NCBI RefSeq assembly: GCF_020829645.1
Contig: NZ_JAIVFS010000016.1
Location: 62,001 to 126,000, forward strand
Length of the DNA stretch: 64,000 nt
Reading direction: 5' to 3'
DNA from: Nostoc mirabile CHAB5784
GTDB lineage: Bacteria > Cyanobacteriota > Cyanobacteriia > Cyanobacteriales > Nostocaceae
The notes below the pieces were generated by a model. The model saw only the letters and a list, made by a program, of their open reading frames with translations, did no database searches and was not told where the DNA came from. Position numbers and translations under genes: made by a program. This document shows, piece after piece, positions 18,176 to 25,984 of the stretch. How positions within the stretch are numbered: the first letter of the stretch is position 1; every line of letters begins with the position of its first letter.

Positions 18176-19516
18176 ATGTCTCTTCCTGACGGGCCAAAAG
18201 GTTCCTCTTGGATACAAACAGTTCAGTTTTTTCTTCGACCATTAGAAACATTAGATGTTTGGCATCAAATGTATGGGGATACTTTTAGGGTATTGGGAAA
18301 CGAGCTTCCTGCCACTATTTTCTTTAGTAATCCAGAAGCTATACAAAAAATTTTTACAGCCACCTATGAATATTTTGAATCTACTCAAAATAATAATTTA
18401 TTAAAGCTATTGTTAGGAGAAAATTCTATTCTCTCTTATAGTGGCGAACAGCATCAACGACAGAAACGAATACTGCTACCTCCTTTTCATTCAGAGCGAA
18501 TGCGTGATTATAGTCAAGTCATTTGTGAAATTACTGAAAAAATAATTGGAGAATGGATTCCGGGTAAGATATTTGTAGTTAATTCAGTTATGAAAGAAAT
18601 TTCTATTCGCATCATTCTTGATGTTGTATTTGGACTACAAAACGATGATCGTTATAATTGCCTGAAACAATTGTTAGTTTCCCTGTTTGATGTTCTTCAC
18701 CATCCTTTTAATTCAATATTTTTGACGTTTCTTCCTATATTACAAAAAAAACTAGAATTTTGGAGATTGGAAGAGAGTCTAATGAGTCAACTCCAGCAAA
18801 TTGATAAATTAGTATATGCAATTATTGCTGAACGAAAAGTGCAACGTAATTCTTCAGGGAAGGATATTCTAAGTATGCTTCTGGAAGCATCTTATGAATC
18901 TGGAGAACCACTAACGAATATTGAATTGCGCGATTCTTTGATGACGCTATTGTTCGCGGGATATGAAACCACGTCATCTGCTCTTTCTTGGGCATTGTAC
19001 TGGAGTTATTTTTCGGCAGAAATTCACAAAAATCTTCTATTTGAACTTAACTCCTTTCCCACCGCCAATGACAAGAGTGGAATAGCACAATTACCTTACC
19101 TGAGTGCTGTTTGTTCTGAAACATTACGCTTTTACCCAATTTCTTTAATGCCTTTTTCACGATTTGTACAAAAGCCTATAGAGATCATGGGTTATCAGCT
19201 TGAACCGGATACAATCGTTAATGTTTCAATTTACTTAGCTCACCAAAGGGAACAAGTGTACCCACAACCAAAGATGTTTAGACCAGAGCGATTTCTAGAG
19301 CGTCAATTTTCTCCATACGAGTATTTGCCATTTGGTGGTGGCAGTCGTCGCTGTATCGGAGCAGCATTAGCACAACTTGAAATCAAGCTTGTTCTGGCAA
19401 CTATTTTGTCACGCTTGCAATTGGGATTAGTGAGTCCTCGTCCTATGAAGCCTATTAGACGAGGACTAATTATGGTTCCTCCAACATTTGAAATGGTAGT
19501 AACTGGAGTGCGTTAG
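18176..19516 (+). CDS. Cytochrome P450, CYP110-like
   Basis: 446 residues. P450 landmarks are all present: I-helix AGYETTSS near 261, the ExxR pair ETLRFYP near 314, PERF near 375, and the heme loop FGGGSRRCIGAALAQLE with the Cys ligand near 393. The N-terminal SLPDGPKGSSWIQTVQFFLRP and overall pattern match the cyanobacterial CYP110 family, whose characterised members hydroxylate fatty acids or terpenes. The IS982 right end lies 48 bp upstream of the start, so expression may depend on the IS. Confidence 0.93.
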   Translation: MSLPDGPKGSSWIQTVQFFLRPLETLDVWHQMYGDTFRVLGNELPATIFFSNPEAIQKIFTATYEYFESTQNNNLLKLLLGENSILSYSGEQHQRQKRILLPPFHSERMRDYSQVICEITEKIIGEWIPGKIFVVNSVMKEISIRIILDVVFGLQNDDRYNCLKQLLVSLFDVLHHPFNSIFLTFLPILQKKLEFWRLEESLMSQLQQIDKLVYAIIAERKVQRNSSGKDILSMLLEASYESGEPLTNIELRDSLMTLLFAGYETTSSALSWALYWSYFSAEIHKNLLFELNSFPTANDKSGIAQLPYLSAVCSETLRFYPISLMPFSRFVQKPIEIMGYQLEPDTIVNVSIYLAHQREQVYPQPKMFRPERFLERQFSPYEYLPFGGGSRRCIGAALAQLEIKLVLATILSRLQLGLVSPRPMKPIRRGLIMVPPTFEMVVTGVR

Positions 19517-19572
19517 AACATTCTTGCTTCTGCCTATATAGTCTTGCGCTAACACTCCGAATACCAACAAGG

Positions 19573-19970
19573 CTGGTTGACTGACAAAACTCAAGGAGGA
19601 TAACAGTATGAGGAATGTACCTTGATACGACTATTGTGTAGCCATCTGCTAAACCGTCTTTGGCGACTCTGGGCAAACAATGCTCGACTTTGCACATAAA
19701 TCCCCCATTTGGTTAAATTTATACACTCAGCGCAAATTAATGCAATCACCATCCAAACTAGTGTTTTTAAGTGTCTTATGTCTGCCCATGTTTTCGATTG
19801 ACTCAGTAGTGTGAACAAGTCATCATATAAACGGGAGGTCGCTTCCATCTGTTTCTCTATCTGTGTTTCGTCACCAGCTAGAGTACGGCGAAATTACTCG
19901 TTATGGAACTCTGCACCTCCTTTTTTCTTTGCTTTAATTTCTTGAACTCGGACTTTTGTCAGTCAACCAG
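19573..19970 (-). mobile_element. 398-bp internally deleted IS (IS4-like) with perfect ends and target duplication
   Basis: CTGGTTGACTGACAAAA (19573-19589) and its exact complement (19954-19970) are 17-bp terminal inverted repeats. A 10-bp direct repeat ACCAACAAGG flanks it (19563-19572 and 19971-19980). Inside is the start of a transposase on the minus strand. This is the structure of a non-autonomous, MITE-like derivative made by internal deletion. A target duplication of about 10 bp fits the IS4 group. Confidence 0.88.
19591..19848 (-). pseudogene. Transposase N-terminal remnant
   Basis: MEATSRLYDDLFTLLSQSKT and VQSRALFAQSRQRRFSRWLH match the N-terminal region of a common cyanobacterial IS4-like transposase. 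After about 72 residues the match stops and the frame ends in unrelated sequence, because the element's core, including the catalytic DDE domain, is missing. Confidence 0.75.
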
Positions 19971-19980
19971 ACCAACAAGG

Positions 19981-20329
19981 TGTATTTTGTTAATCATGAT
20001 TTAGGGAACTTAGGGAGTTAGGTAAAAATGCAAAGTTTATCCGTAAGAATAAAAATTATGTAAATTAGTTGTTTATCCTACGATTAACAGCGTTCATAAT
20101 TGCTGCTAACTACAATTTTTTTGCGATAAAACTTTCTTTGCTCATAGTTGCCAATTTAGGAGTACCTTATCAACTGAAAATCAGGATTTTAACCTTGAAC
20201 TTAAGATTTAACGTTTATCTGCTTGATATTGAATGCTTGAAGCTAAGAAAATTTTGAGATTGCGTTTGTTCTGATAAAACAGCAATCCTGTACAATTTCA
20301 GAGTTTGCGGCAATATCCTACCGAATCTG
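19981..20329. other. Intergenic region upstream of tpsB
   Basis: AT-rich sequence with no convincing gene. It must contain the tpsB promoter; no specific box was identified with confidence. Confidence 0.4.
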
Positions 20330-22075
20330 ATGACCGATAAATCTCCCACAAAGCGCACATTGTTTTGGTTGCCTTTAAGTATATTGATAGTGCTTAGTGG
20401 TACTGCTAAAACCCTACATGCACAGACCACTACACAGCAGCCAAACCTCCCGCCTCCACAAGACATCCAGCCCCCTACACCGCAGCCACAACCCTTACCT
20501 CAACTACCCCAACGACAACCCTTACCAGAACTACTCCCGCCACAACAACCAACTCTGCCGTCAGAAGAGGAACTCCCTAGCAAGCCGACAGAAAAAGTTA
20601 CTGTTGAACGCTTCGAGATTGTTGGTAGTACAGTTTTCAGCGAGGAAGAGTTAGCTAAAGCTGTGTCCGACTTTCTCAATCGGCAACTGGATATAGCCGA
20701 GTTGTATGAAGCTCGTTCTAGAATCACCAATCTATACATCAGAAACGGTTACATTGCTTCTGGTGCATATATTCCACCTCAAGAAATTAGTCCGGGGTCA
20801 GGTGTGGTAAAAATTCAAGTAGTTGAAGGTAAACTTGAAAGCATTAAGATAACAGGTACTCGACGACTTTCTCCTAATTATGTGCGCGATCGCCTGAAAT
20901 TAAACACAACGGGGCCTGTAAACGAAAAACGTTTGTTAGATGCACTGCAACTGTTGCAGAACAATCCTTTGATCAAAAGACTATCTGCTGAGTTGTCACC
21001 TGGGGAGAAGCTCAACACAGCTGTCTTAACAGTGAACATAGAAGAAGCAGACACATTTAACACTCAAATCATACTCGACAACGGGCGCTCGCCATCTGTA
21101 GGTAGCTTTCGTCGTCGGCTGCAAGTAACTGAAGCAAACTTACTGGGAGTAGGAGATGGTTTAAGTGTGGGCTATACCAACACTGATGGTAGTAACTCGT
21201 TTGATGCTAGTTACACAATACCCATCAATCCGAGAGATGGGACAATTTCTTTTACCTACGGGACTTCAGCAGCTAATGTTGTCGAAGAACCTTTCGACAT
21301 CCTGGATATTCAAGCAGAATCTCGGCAGTACGAACTGACGTATCGACAGCCAATAGTCCGAACTCCCAACCAGGAATTTGCGCTTGGCATAACTGCTTCC
21401 AGGAAAGAAAGCGAGGCTTCGTATGTAGATTTTGAATTTGGGCGAATTCCGTTCCCCTCTGATGGTGCAGATGACAAAGGGAACACGAGGGTATCGGCGC
21501 TGCGATTTTTCCAAGAGTGGGTATCTCGCAATAACCGAGAAGTATTTGCAGTGCGATCACAGTTCAACGTGGGACTTGATGCATTCGACGCGACGATAAA
21601 TTCAGATAGAGCGGACAGTCGTTTTTTCAGTTGGCAAGGGCAAGCCCAATGGTTACGGCTGTTGGCTCCAGATACTCTGATGTTACTGCGTCTGAATACG
21701 CAACTAGCTACTACTACACTTTTGCCGCTAGAACAGTTTGGCGCGGGTGGTGTGGATAGTGTACGAGGATATCGCCAAGATTTTTTCTTAGTTGATAATG
21801 GTGTGTTTGCTTCGGCTGAAGTGCAAGTGCCGATTCTCAGGGCCGGTGGTACTTTGCAAATGATTTCCTTTGCAGACTTCGGATTTGTGTGGAATGCAGG
21901 TACAGAAAATCCCAACTCAAATATGTTGGCTTCCGTGGGGTTGGGATTGCAGTGGCGCGGGGGTGACTTTAATGCACGTGTTGACTGGGGGATTCCGTTA
22001 GTGTCGGTAGATTCAGACGGAAGAACTTGGCAGGAGAACGGGATTTTGTTTTCTATTCAGTACAATGCGTTTTGA
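20330..22075 (+). CDS. ShlB/FhaC/HecB-family haemolysin secretion/activation protein (TpsB)
   Basis: 581 residues. A signal peptide (LFWLPLSILIVLSGTAKTLHA) is followed by a Pro/Gln-rich linker (residues about 35-80), a POTRA domain (VERFEIVGSTVFSEEELAKA, about 87-165) and a second POTRA-like part, then a 16-strand-type beta-barrel over about 240-581. The family's VRGY motif appears near 479 (GAGGVDSVRGYRQDF), and the last residue is Phe, as in outer-membrane barrels. It should export the TpsA protein encoded at 14351-16963. The two genes are separated by a P450 and two mobile elements rather than being adjacent. Confidence 0.93.
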   Translation: MTDKSPTKRTLFWLPLSILIVLSGTAKTLHAQTTTQQPNLPPPQDIQPPTPQPQPLPQLPQRQPLPELLPPQQPTLPSEEELPSKPTEKVTVERFEIVGSTVFSEEELAKAVSDFLNRQLDIAELYEARSRITNLYIRNGYIASGAYIPPQEISPGSGVVKIQVVEGKLESIKITGTRRLSPNYVRDRLKLNTTGPVNEKRLLDALQLLQNNPLIKRLSAELSPGEKLNTAVLTVNIEEADTFNTQIILDNGRSPSVGSFRRRLQVTEANLLGVGDGLSVGYTNTDGSNSFDASYTIPINPRDGTISFTYGTSAANVVEEPFDILDIQAESRQYELTYRQPIVRTPNQEFALGITASRKESEASYVDFEFGRIPFPSDGADDKGNTRVSALRFFQEWVSRNNREVFAVRSQFNVGLDAFDATINSDRADSRFFSWQGQAQWLRLLAPDTLMLLRLNTQLATTTLLPLEQFGAGGVDSVRGYRQDFFLVDNGVFASAEVQVPILRAGGTLQMISFADFGFVWNAGTENPNSNMLASVGLGLQWRGGDFNARVDWGIPLVSVDSDGRTWQENGILFSIQYNAF

Positions 22076-22315
22076 ACGTGTGGCTATGCCGCTTGTGATT
22101 GATATGAACTGCTGCAACCAAAGAATAATTTTCTTTCTTTTATCAGTAGTGACTTTGGTGCTAGCGACGCGTAGTGTTTGTTTGGGGAATATTTGTCGTA
22201 AATCTGCTAACATATCAAAGCTTTCGCAGGACTCTAGGTACTCAGTTATATAGTAAATTGAACCGAGAGCTAACCATTCCTTTGTTGCCTCATGTTCGCA
22301 GATTTGATGATTCAT
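22013..22315 (-). CDS. Small hypothetical protein
   Basis: 100-residue frame. Its core, ITEYLESCESFDMLADLRQI followed by KQTLRVASTKVTTDKRKKI, resembles a helical segment seen in small cyanobacterial hypothetical proteins (leucine-rich helix, then a basic KRKKI helix). The last 62 bp overlap the 3' end of tpsB on the other strand, so the C-terminus is less certain. No function is proposed. Confidence 0.4.
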   Translation of the reverse strand: MNHQICEHEATKEWLALGSIYYITEYLESCESFDMLADLRQIFPKQTLRVASTKVTTDKRKKIILWLQQFISITSGIATRSKRIVLNRKQNPVLLPSSSV

Positions 22316-22359
22316 TTTCTAGAAAAAAGCCTTTAGTTAAGAATATCCTAGCATTCAGT

Positions 22360-22485
22360 TTATTCTTCGTCTTCGTCAAAATCTTCATTTTTGTCTTCGT
22401 GCCAGTCTCTGTAAGCCTCTTCCGGATGTTCTTCATACCACTTTCTTCGTCCTCCAAAGCAAGTTCTTTCTCCCTCATTGTTCAA
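22360..22485 (-). CDS. Possible 41-residue acidic small protein (TTG start)
   Basis: A minus-strand frame from TTG at 22485 reads a peptide with RRKWYEEHPEEAYRDWHEDK and an acidic Asp/Glu tail, ending 44 bp before the next minus-strand gene. The composition is protein-like, but there is no ATG and no clear ribosome binding site. It could also be the 3' remnant of a longer gene. Confidence 0.25.
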   Translation of the reverse strand: MNNEGERTCFGGRRKWYEEHPEEAYRDWHEDKNEDFDEDEE

Positions 22486-22510
22486 CTGCTGTCAGCCTGG
22501 AGGTGCGGCA

Positions 22511-23040
22511 ATGAACAAACCACCATCCAGACGCAAGAAAGTTATCCTTGTAGCATCTGGTGAACCAAAGCCAGTAACTGACCCTGCTCCCGAAAATACT
22601 TCTGGACAAGACAACCCAGCCTCAGCAACGATTACGGTGACTGCTGTTGAAATTCTAGAGTTGACCGAAGAAGAACAAAGCTTACGCTTGCAATTGGAAC
22701 GTCAGGTAGAAAGGGCATTTTTGTCAGCGGGTCAGGCGCTGATGGAGTTGCGTGATCGCAGATTGTACCGTTCCACGCACCGTACTTTTGAAGAATACTG
22801 CCGCGTTCGCCCTTGGCGTTGGCGCAGCCATCGCTTCAATTATAGTCGTGATGCGGCGTACCTAAAAATTTCAGCGACTGTGGTTTATGAGAATCATAAT
22901 TAAGTTTTTGCCGACCATTGGTCAGCAAATTCCAATGCCGACCAACGAACGACAATTGCGTTTTTTGGCACAAGCAGGCTTGAAACCTGCTGTATAAGCA
23001 GATGTATGCTGGACAGGATACGCGAAAGAACTAAAATCCC
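22511..23040 (+). pseudogene. Frameshifted plasmid-type gene (DUF3102-like region)
   Basis: ATG at 22511 with GGAGG 7 bp upstream. The frame contains LMELRDRRLYRSTHRTFEEY, typical of cyanobacterial plasmid proteins in which a domain around FEEYCRDRF is followed by a helix-turn-helix-like region. Two lesions are visible. A 24-bp insertion at 22806-22829 adds VRPWRWRSH in place of the Asp of the expected CRDRFNYSRDAAY. A +1 shift near 22900 ends the frame at 22903, after which the expected continuation KFLPTIGQQIPMPTNERQLR is read in the next frame to a stop at 22995-22997, and similarity appears to go on beyond it. The gene is no longer functional at full length. Confidence 0.75.
22806..22829 (+). 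repeat. 24-bp element inserted in a HIP1 octamer, copy 1
   Basis: The 24 bases begin TTCGCCCTTGGCG and end TTGGCGCAGCC. They split GCG|ATCGC, so that removing them restores the HIP1 octamer GCGATCGC and the expected protein CRDRFNYSRD. An identical copy in reverse orientation lies at 43201-43224. Confidence 0.85.
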
Positions 23041-23136
23041 GGCGTTGCAGAATTGAAGTATGGATTTGAGCCTTCGCCTTCGCTATGCAGTGTGCAAAGG
23101 TTTGGCTACAACCGTTTTAGAGTTTCTTGTTCTTGA

Positions 23137-23793
23137 CTAATAAATTTCGTCTTCTTCATCTACCCAATCTTCATCCCAGAGAAGTTCACTGTAAACCTTA
23201 GTTGCTTGAGATATTTTTAGGTTGTGAGCTGCTGTCACACAATTTCTTGGTTGCCAGCCAATAAGGGCGTATCTTCGGTGTAAATATCTGACAGCATCTT
23301 TGGAGTCATTAATTACTGGAATATCTTCTTTGATGTATTTCCGCAATTGGATTCCTAAACGAATTGCCTCCATTTCATAATTGTGAAAATAGGGTTCTTC
23401 AACATCAGGTGTAGAAATCAGCAATCCTCTCACCCAAGCATGACTTTTATAGATAGCCTTCGCTACAACTAAATTGACTTGTTTTGGTGTCCAGTTGCAG
23501 GTTGATAAAAAGTTATCTATTGCTGATTCATCGTCTAAATCTATATCTACATTAGATTCTGAAAGTATTTCCAAGATATCTGTATTTTCTAGGAACAGTT
23601 CGTACCACTCTTGAAAAGTTTCGGGACTAAACAGTTTTCTGGCTTCTTCAAATGAAATTTTCTCCCATCCAGCATCTGTAACTATTTCATTACCAGTAGG
23701 AGCAATGAACAGATTCTCTTCTTCTAGCATCCAAGGCAAGGATGTATTGTGATGTTTTCTCTTTCGTTTACCCATTGAACAACTTGATGCCAT
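23137..23793 (-). CDS. Hypothetical acidic protein
   Basis: 218 residues, rich in Asp/Glu, ending WDEDWVDEEDEIY. The N-terminus carries a basic patch (GKRKRKHH). Helical segments with conserved-looking aromatic residues (FQEWYELFLENTDILEI; YLHRRYALIGWQPRN) suggest a folded protein, but the family is not recognised. The first methionine is followed by another at codon 7, which could be the true start. It is single, with decayed genes on both sides. Confidence 0.55.
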   Translation of the reverse strand: MASSCSMGKRKRKHHNTSLPWMLEEENLFIAPTGNEIVTDAGWEKISFEEARKLFSPETFQEWYELFLENTDILEILSESNVDIDLDDESAIDNFLSTCNWTPKQVNLVVAKAIYKSHAWVRGLLISTPDVEEPYFHNYEMEAIRLGIQLRKYIKEDIPVINDSKDAVRYLHRRYALIGWQPRNCVTAAHNLKISQATKVYSELLWDEDWVDEEDEIY

Positions 23794-23901
23794 TGCGATG
23801 TCTACGACAAGCGGCCTAAGCGTCTACGCACTCAACTCTAAGCTATCGTTGATTATTTGGTAGGCTTCTTTACCAAGGGACAACTTTTGTTTGTAACAGT
23901 A

Positions 23902-24039
23902 CGTATACCACAGGAGCAATGTATTCTTTTGCACTTATCTTCGCCCTGGTATCACCCACAGAAATCATCACGTATACCACAGGAGCAATGTATTCTTTTG
24001 CACTTATCTTCGCCCTGGTATCACCCACAGAAATCATCA
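23902..24039. repeat. Perfect 69-bp tandem duplication
   Basis: The unit starting CGTATACCACAGG at 23902 is repeated exactly from 23971. Being 23 codons long it keeps frame. It covers the 3' end of the minus-strand gene at 24021, whose stop codon is duplicated with it. Confidence 0.9.
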
Positions 24040-24308
24040 ACGCGGATATCCCGCCAGACATCAGAAACTTGCCAGCCGGAATTGCCCACAGATTGTACTG
24101 GAGGATTGTCAAGGAATGGAATATAGTCAGGAACTCTAGCCTCTGAAATCGCTACTGGTTTCTCCTCAACCACAGGGGCTGAAGAACTGACAGTATCAGT
24201 TTGAAGAAGTTGGTCTTCTGCTTCTGAGATTAACTTCATCTGTTTCAGGGTAAGCTTGTCGGATTTTTTGATGATTTTTTTTGTATGTATCTCATTAGAA
24301 ATATTCAT
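24021..24308 (-). CDS. Hypothetical protein
   Basis: About 95 residues from the ATG at 24308 (GAGGGA upstream); the frame is open to 24395. The N-terminal half is Lys-rich and helical (KKIIKKSDKLTLKQMKLI), the C-terminal half contains VPDYIPFLDNPP and GWQVSDVWRDIRVDDFCG. No family recognised. The 3' end lies in the 69-bp tandem duplication, so the original C-terminus may have been different. Confidence 0.4.
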   Translation of the reverse strand: MNISNEIHTKKIIKKSDKLTLKQMKLISEAEDQLLQTDTVSSSAPVVEEKPVAISEARVPDYIPFLDNPPVQSVGNSGWQVSDVWRDIRVDDFCG

Positions 24309-24593
24309 TGGCTGTTCCCTCAAAGGCATTGGCTTAAAATTTGTCTGGCTAAAGTTGGGAAAGGAAGGTGTAAATAATTTGCACGGAATAAACACTCTAC
24401 TGTAAATCTACGGGAAATACCAGTCCCTTGCTGAAGAATTTATCAATATCTGGCGTGAAAGCAGCACGAAAGATGTTTTAAGTAAATCAGCAGAGTGATT
24501 GAGCTAAGTTTCGTCAGTTTGATGGATGTCTCAAAGTGCTTGATATTGTGAGATTGTAAAGAAAGGTTTTAATTCAAAACTTGCAAAATATTT

Positions 24594-24968
24594 ATGACAC
24601 AAATACCAATCGTTCGCCAGATTTTATCAGATCCGGATAGCGGATTACTATCATATCTTAGCCAACAACTTCAAACACCGAGCTTTTCACATTTTAAAAG
24701 CCAATTTGGTTTTTATGTAGATGAGTCTTGTACACAAGTTACCTCGGTAGACGATTCTTTAGAAATACAAACGATACTTTTGTTGACTCTGAAGTTATCG
24801 ATCATTGTAGATAGCCAAACTCCCTCGGATGAGGCGGCAGTACACGCTGTTGAGTTTCAAGAATTGCTAGATGCACAAATTATTAGATGGAGCCATTTCC
24901 AATTCGCAATTCGCAATTCGCAATTCGCAATTATTAATAATACCCCAAGCATTCACGCGGGGGCTTGA
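24594..24968 (+). CDS. Hypothetical protein with STRR-encoded tail
   Basis: 124 residues. The first 100 look like a folded helical protein (PIVRQILSDPDSGLLSYLSQ; LEIQTILLLTLKLSIIVDSQ), while the tail FQFAIRNSQFAIINN is encoded by an STRR array. The array has probably replaced the native 3' end. No function is proposed. Confidence 0.4.
   Translation: MTQIPIVRQILSDPDSGLLSYLSQQLQTPSFSHFKSQFGFYVDESCTQVTSVDDSLEIQTILLLTLKLSIIVDSQTPSDEAAVHAVEFQELLDAQIIRWSHFQFAIRNSQFAIINNTPSIHAGA
24900..24932. repeat. STRR heptamer array (CGCAATT type)
   Basis: Four to five tandem CGCAATT units, the same unit as in the replication gene at 994-1059. Confidence 0.85.
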
Positions 24969-25002
24969 ATATTGATACTACGTGTTTTGTTTCTTTTCAT
25001 AA

Positions 25003-25290
25003 TTGAAATTAGAGGCTTTGACCCGGATTTCTCACCACACTTCTCAAACCCTTATAAAATCTAGATTCTGGTTTTTCACACTGCATCAAAAAATCACAAG
25101 TCAAAAATGCCCGAAACATACTCTAGGCAAGGATTATGAAGATTGTGATCGCAGGGCTTGTGAGAAATGCGGGTTTGACTCCAAGGTGAATCAGTTATCA
25201 ATTACGTCCGCAATTGCGAATTGCGAATTGCGAATTGCGAATTGTTCGGTCAGATATCCCGTTCCACGGTGGCTATCTTCCAGGTTTTGA
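25003..25290 (+). CDS. Possible Cys-rich small protein disrupted by an STRR
   Basis: The frame from a TTG at 25003 includes CPKHTLGKDYEDCDRRACEK followed by CGFD, a four- or five-Cys cluster that could bind zinc. It then runs into an STRR (25210-25244) and ends. Without an ATG or ribosome site, it is probably a remnant. Confidence 0.25.
   Translation: MKLEALTRISHHTSQTLIKSRFWFFTLHQKITSQKCPKHTLGKDYEDCDRRACEKCGFDSKVNQLSITSAIANCELRIANCSVRYPVPRWLSSRF
25210..25244. repeat. STRR heptamer array (GCGAATT type)
   Basis: About five tandem units, the reverse complement of the unit at 24900-24932, 280 bp away. Confidence 0.85.
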
Positions 25291-25546
25291 AATCAAAAGT
25301 CAGTTTACTATAGTTTACAGTCCTGTTACTACACAATTAAGCCAGTCAGAGGAGCCTCAATCTTTTTTACATAGTCCAGGGGAACGTACTCCCATCAGTG
25401 GGCAGTACGAAGTAATTAATTCTGATGGAAAAGGCACAGGGTTAGAGGTAACATCAACTGCCGGAAATCCTTTTCCTCCAACGAGTGAATCTGACCAATC
25501 ATATAGATTAGTTGACCCCACAAAGCACAAAAAGTCTAATAAATAG
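25214..25546 (+). pseudogene. YjzC-like protein C-terminus with its start lost in an STRR
   Basis: The C-terminal part GERTPISGQYEVINSDGKGT, then AGNPFPPTSESDQSYRLVDP, follows the pattern PG...P.SGQYE..G..G...E.T...GEPFPPTPKPG..Y.LVD.TKH found in small YjzC-like proteins. The frame has no ATG; it starts from a TTG within the heptamer array, followed by a 50-residue stretch without recognisable features. The 5' end has probably been destroyed or fused. Confidence 0.45.
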
Positions 25547-25682
25547 CAATTAGCGTTGCTTTGGCGATCGCATAGAAATATGGAACCTGGCTGTGCATTT
25601 GTTATTGGTTTAGAATGTGCAAGGATTTTGATAGCGCTACCTATGATAAGTTTGCTGATGATACGTTGAATACTACAAGAAT

Positions 25683-25842
25683 ATGACTAAGCTCATCTTA
25701 ATTACAGGCATAAGTAAAGGTTTAGGTTATGCGAGAAGAAGCTGCTAATTATACACCCGTGTCCGATTGGGTATTGAAAGCCGTTCCATTTATTCTCAAT
25801 TTAAAACCCAAAGATAACGGGATTCCCAAAACCCTTTCATGA
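25683..25842 (+). pseudogene. Short-chain dehydrogenase, internal deletion remnant
   Basis: MTKLILITGISKGLGYA is the N-terminal Rossmann strand and GxxxGxG motif of an SDR. It is joined within a few bases, out of frame near 25731, to EEAANYTPVSDWVLKAVPFI and the closing KDNGIPKTLS, an SDR C-terminus. The roughly 180 residues between them, including the YxxxK active site, are missing. Confidence 0.7.
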
Positions 25843-25984
25843 GATTGATCGCGCGTGAATTTTTTTTGACTGTATATTAACCAATGCAATAGCGATTGCA
25901 ATTGGCTCAATGTGGTTCAGTTAAGAAAGTTCCTCTGTGAAGGTAAGGGAATAGTTACGAAAAAGCAGGCTGATCTAAACTGTA

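Noticed and set aside
20069..20257. 62-codon plus-strand frame upstream of tpsB
   Set aside because: Hydrophobic, AT-rich random-type sequence with no ribosome site.
20397..20739. Open frames in other phases over the Pro/Gln-rich part of tpsB
   Set aside because: Shadow frames created by the composition of the real gene.
23902..24039. Repeated 69-bp units considered as a CRISPR array
   Set aside because: Only two adjacent exact copies with no spacers; this is a tandem duplication.
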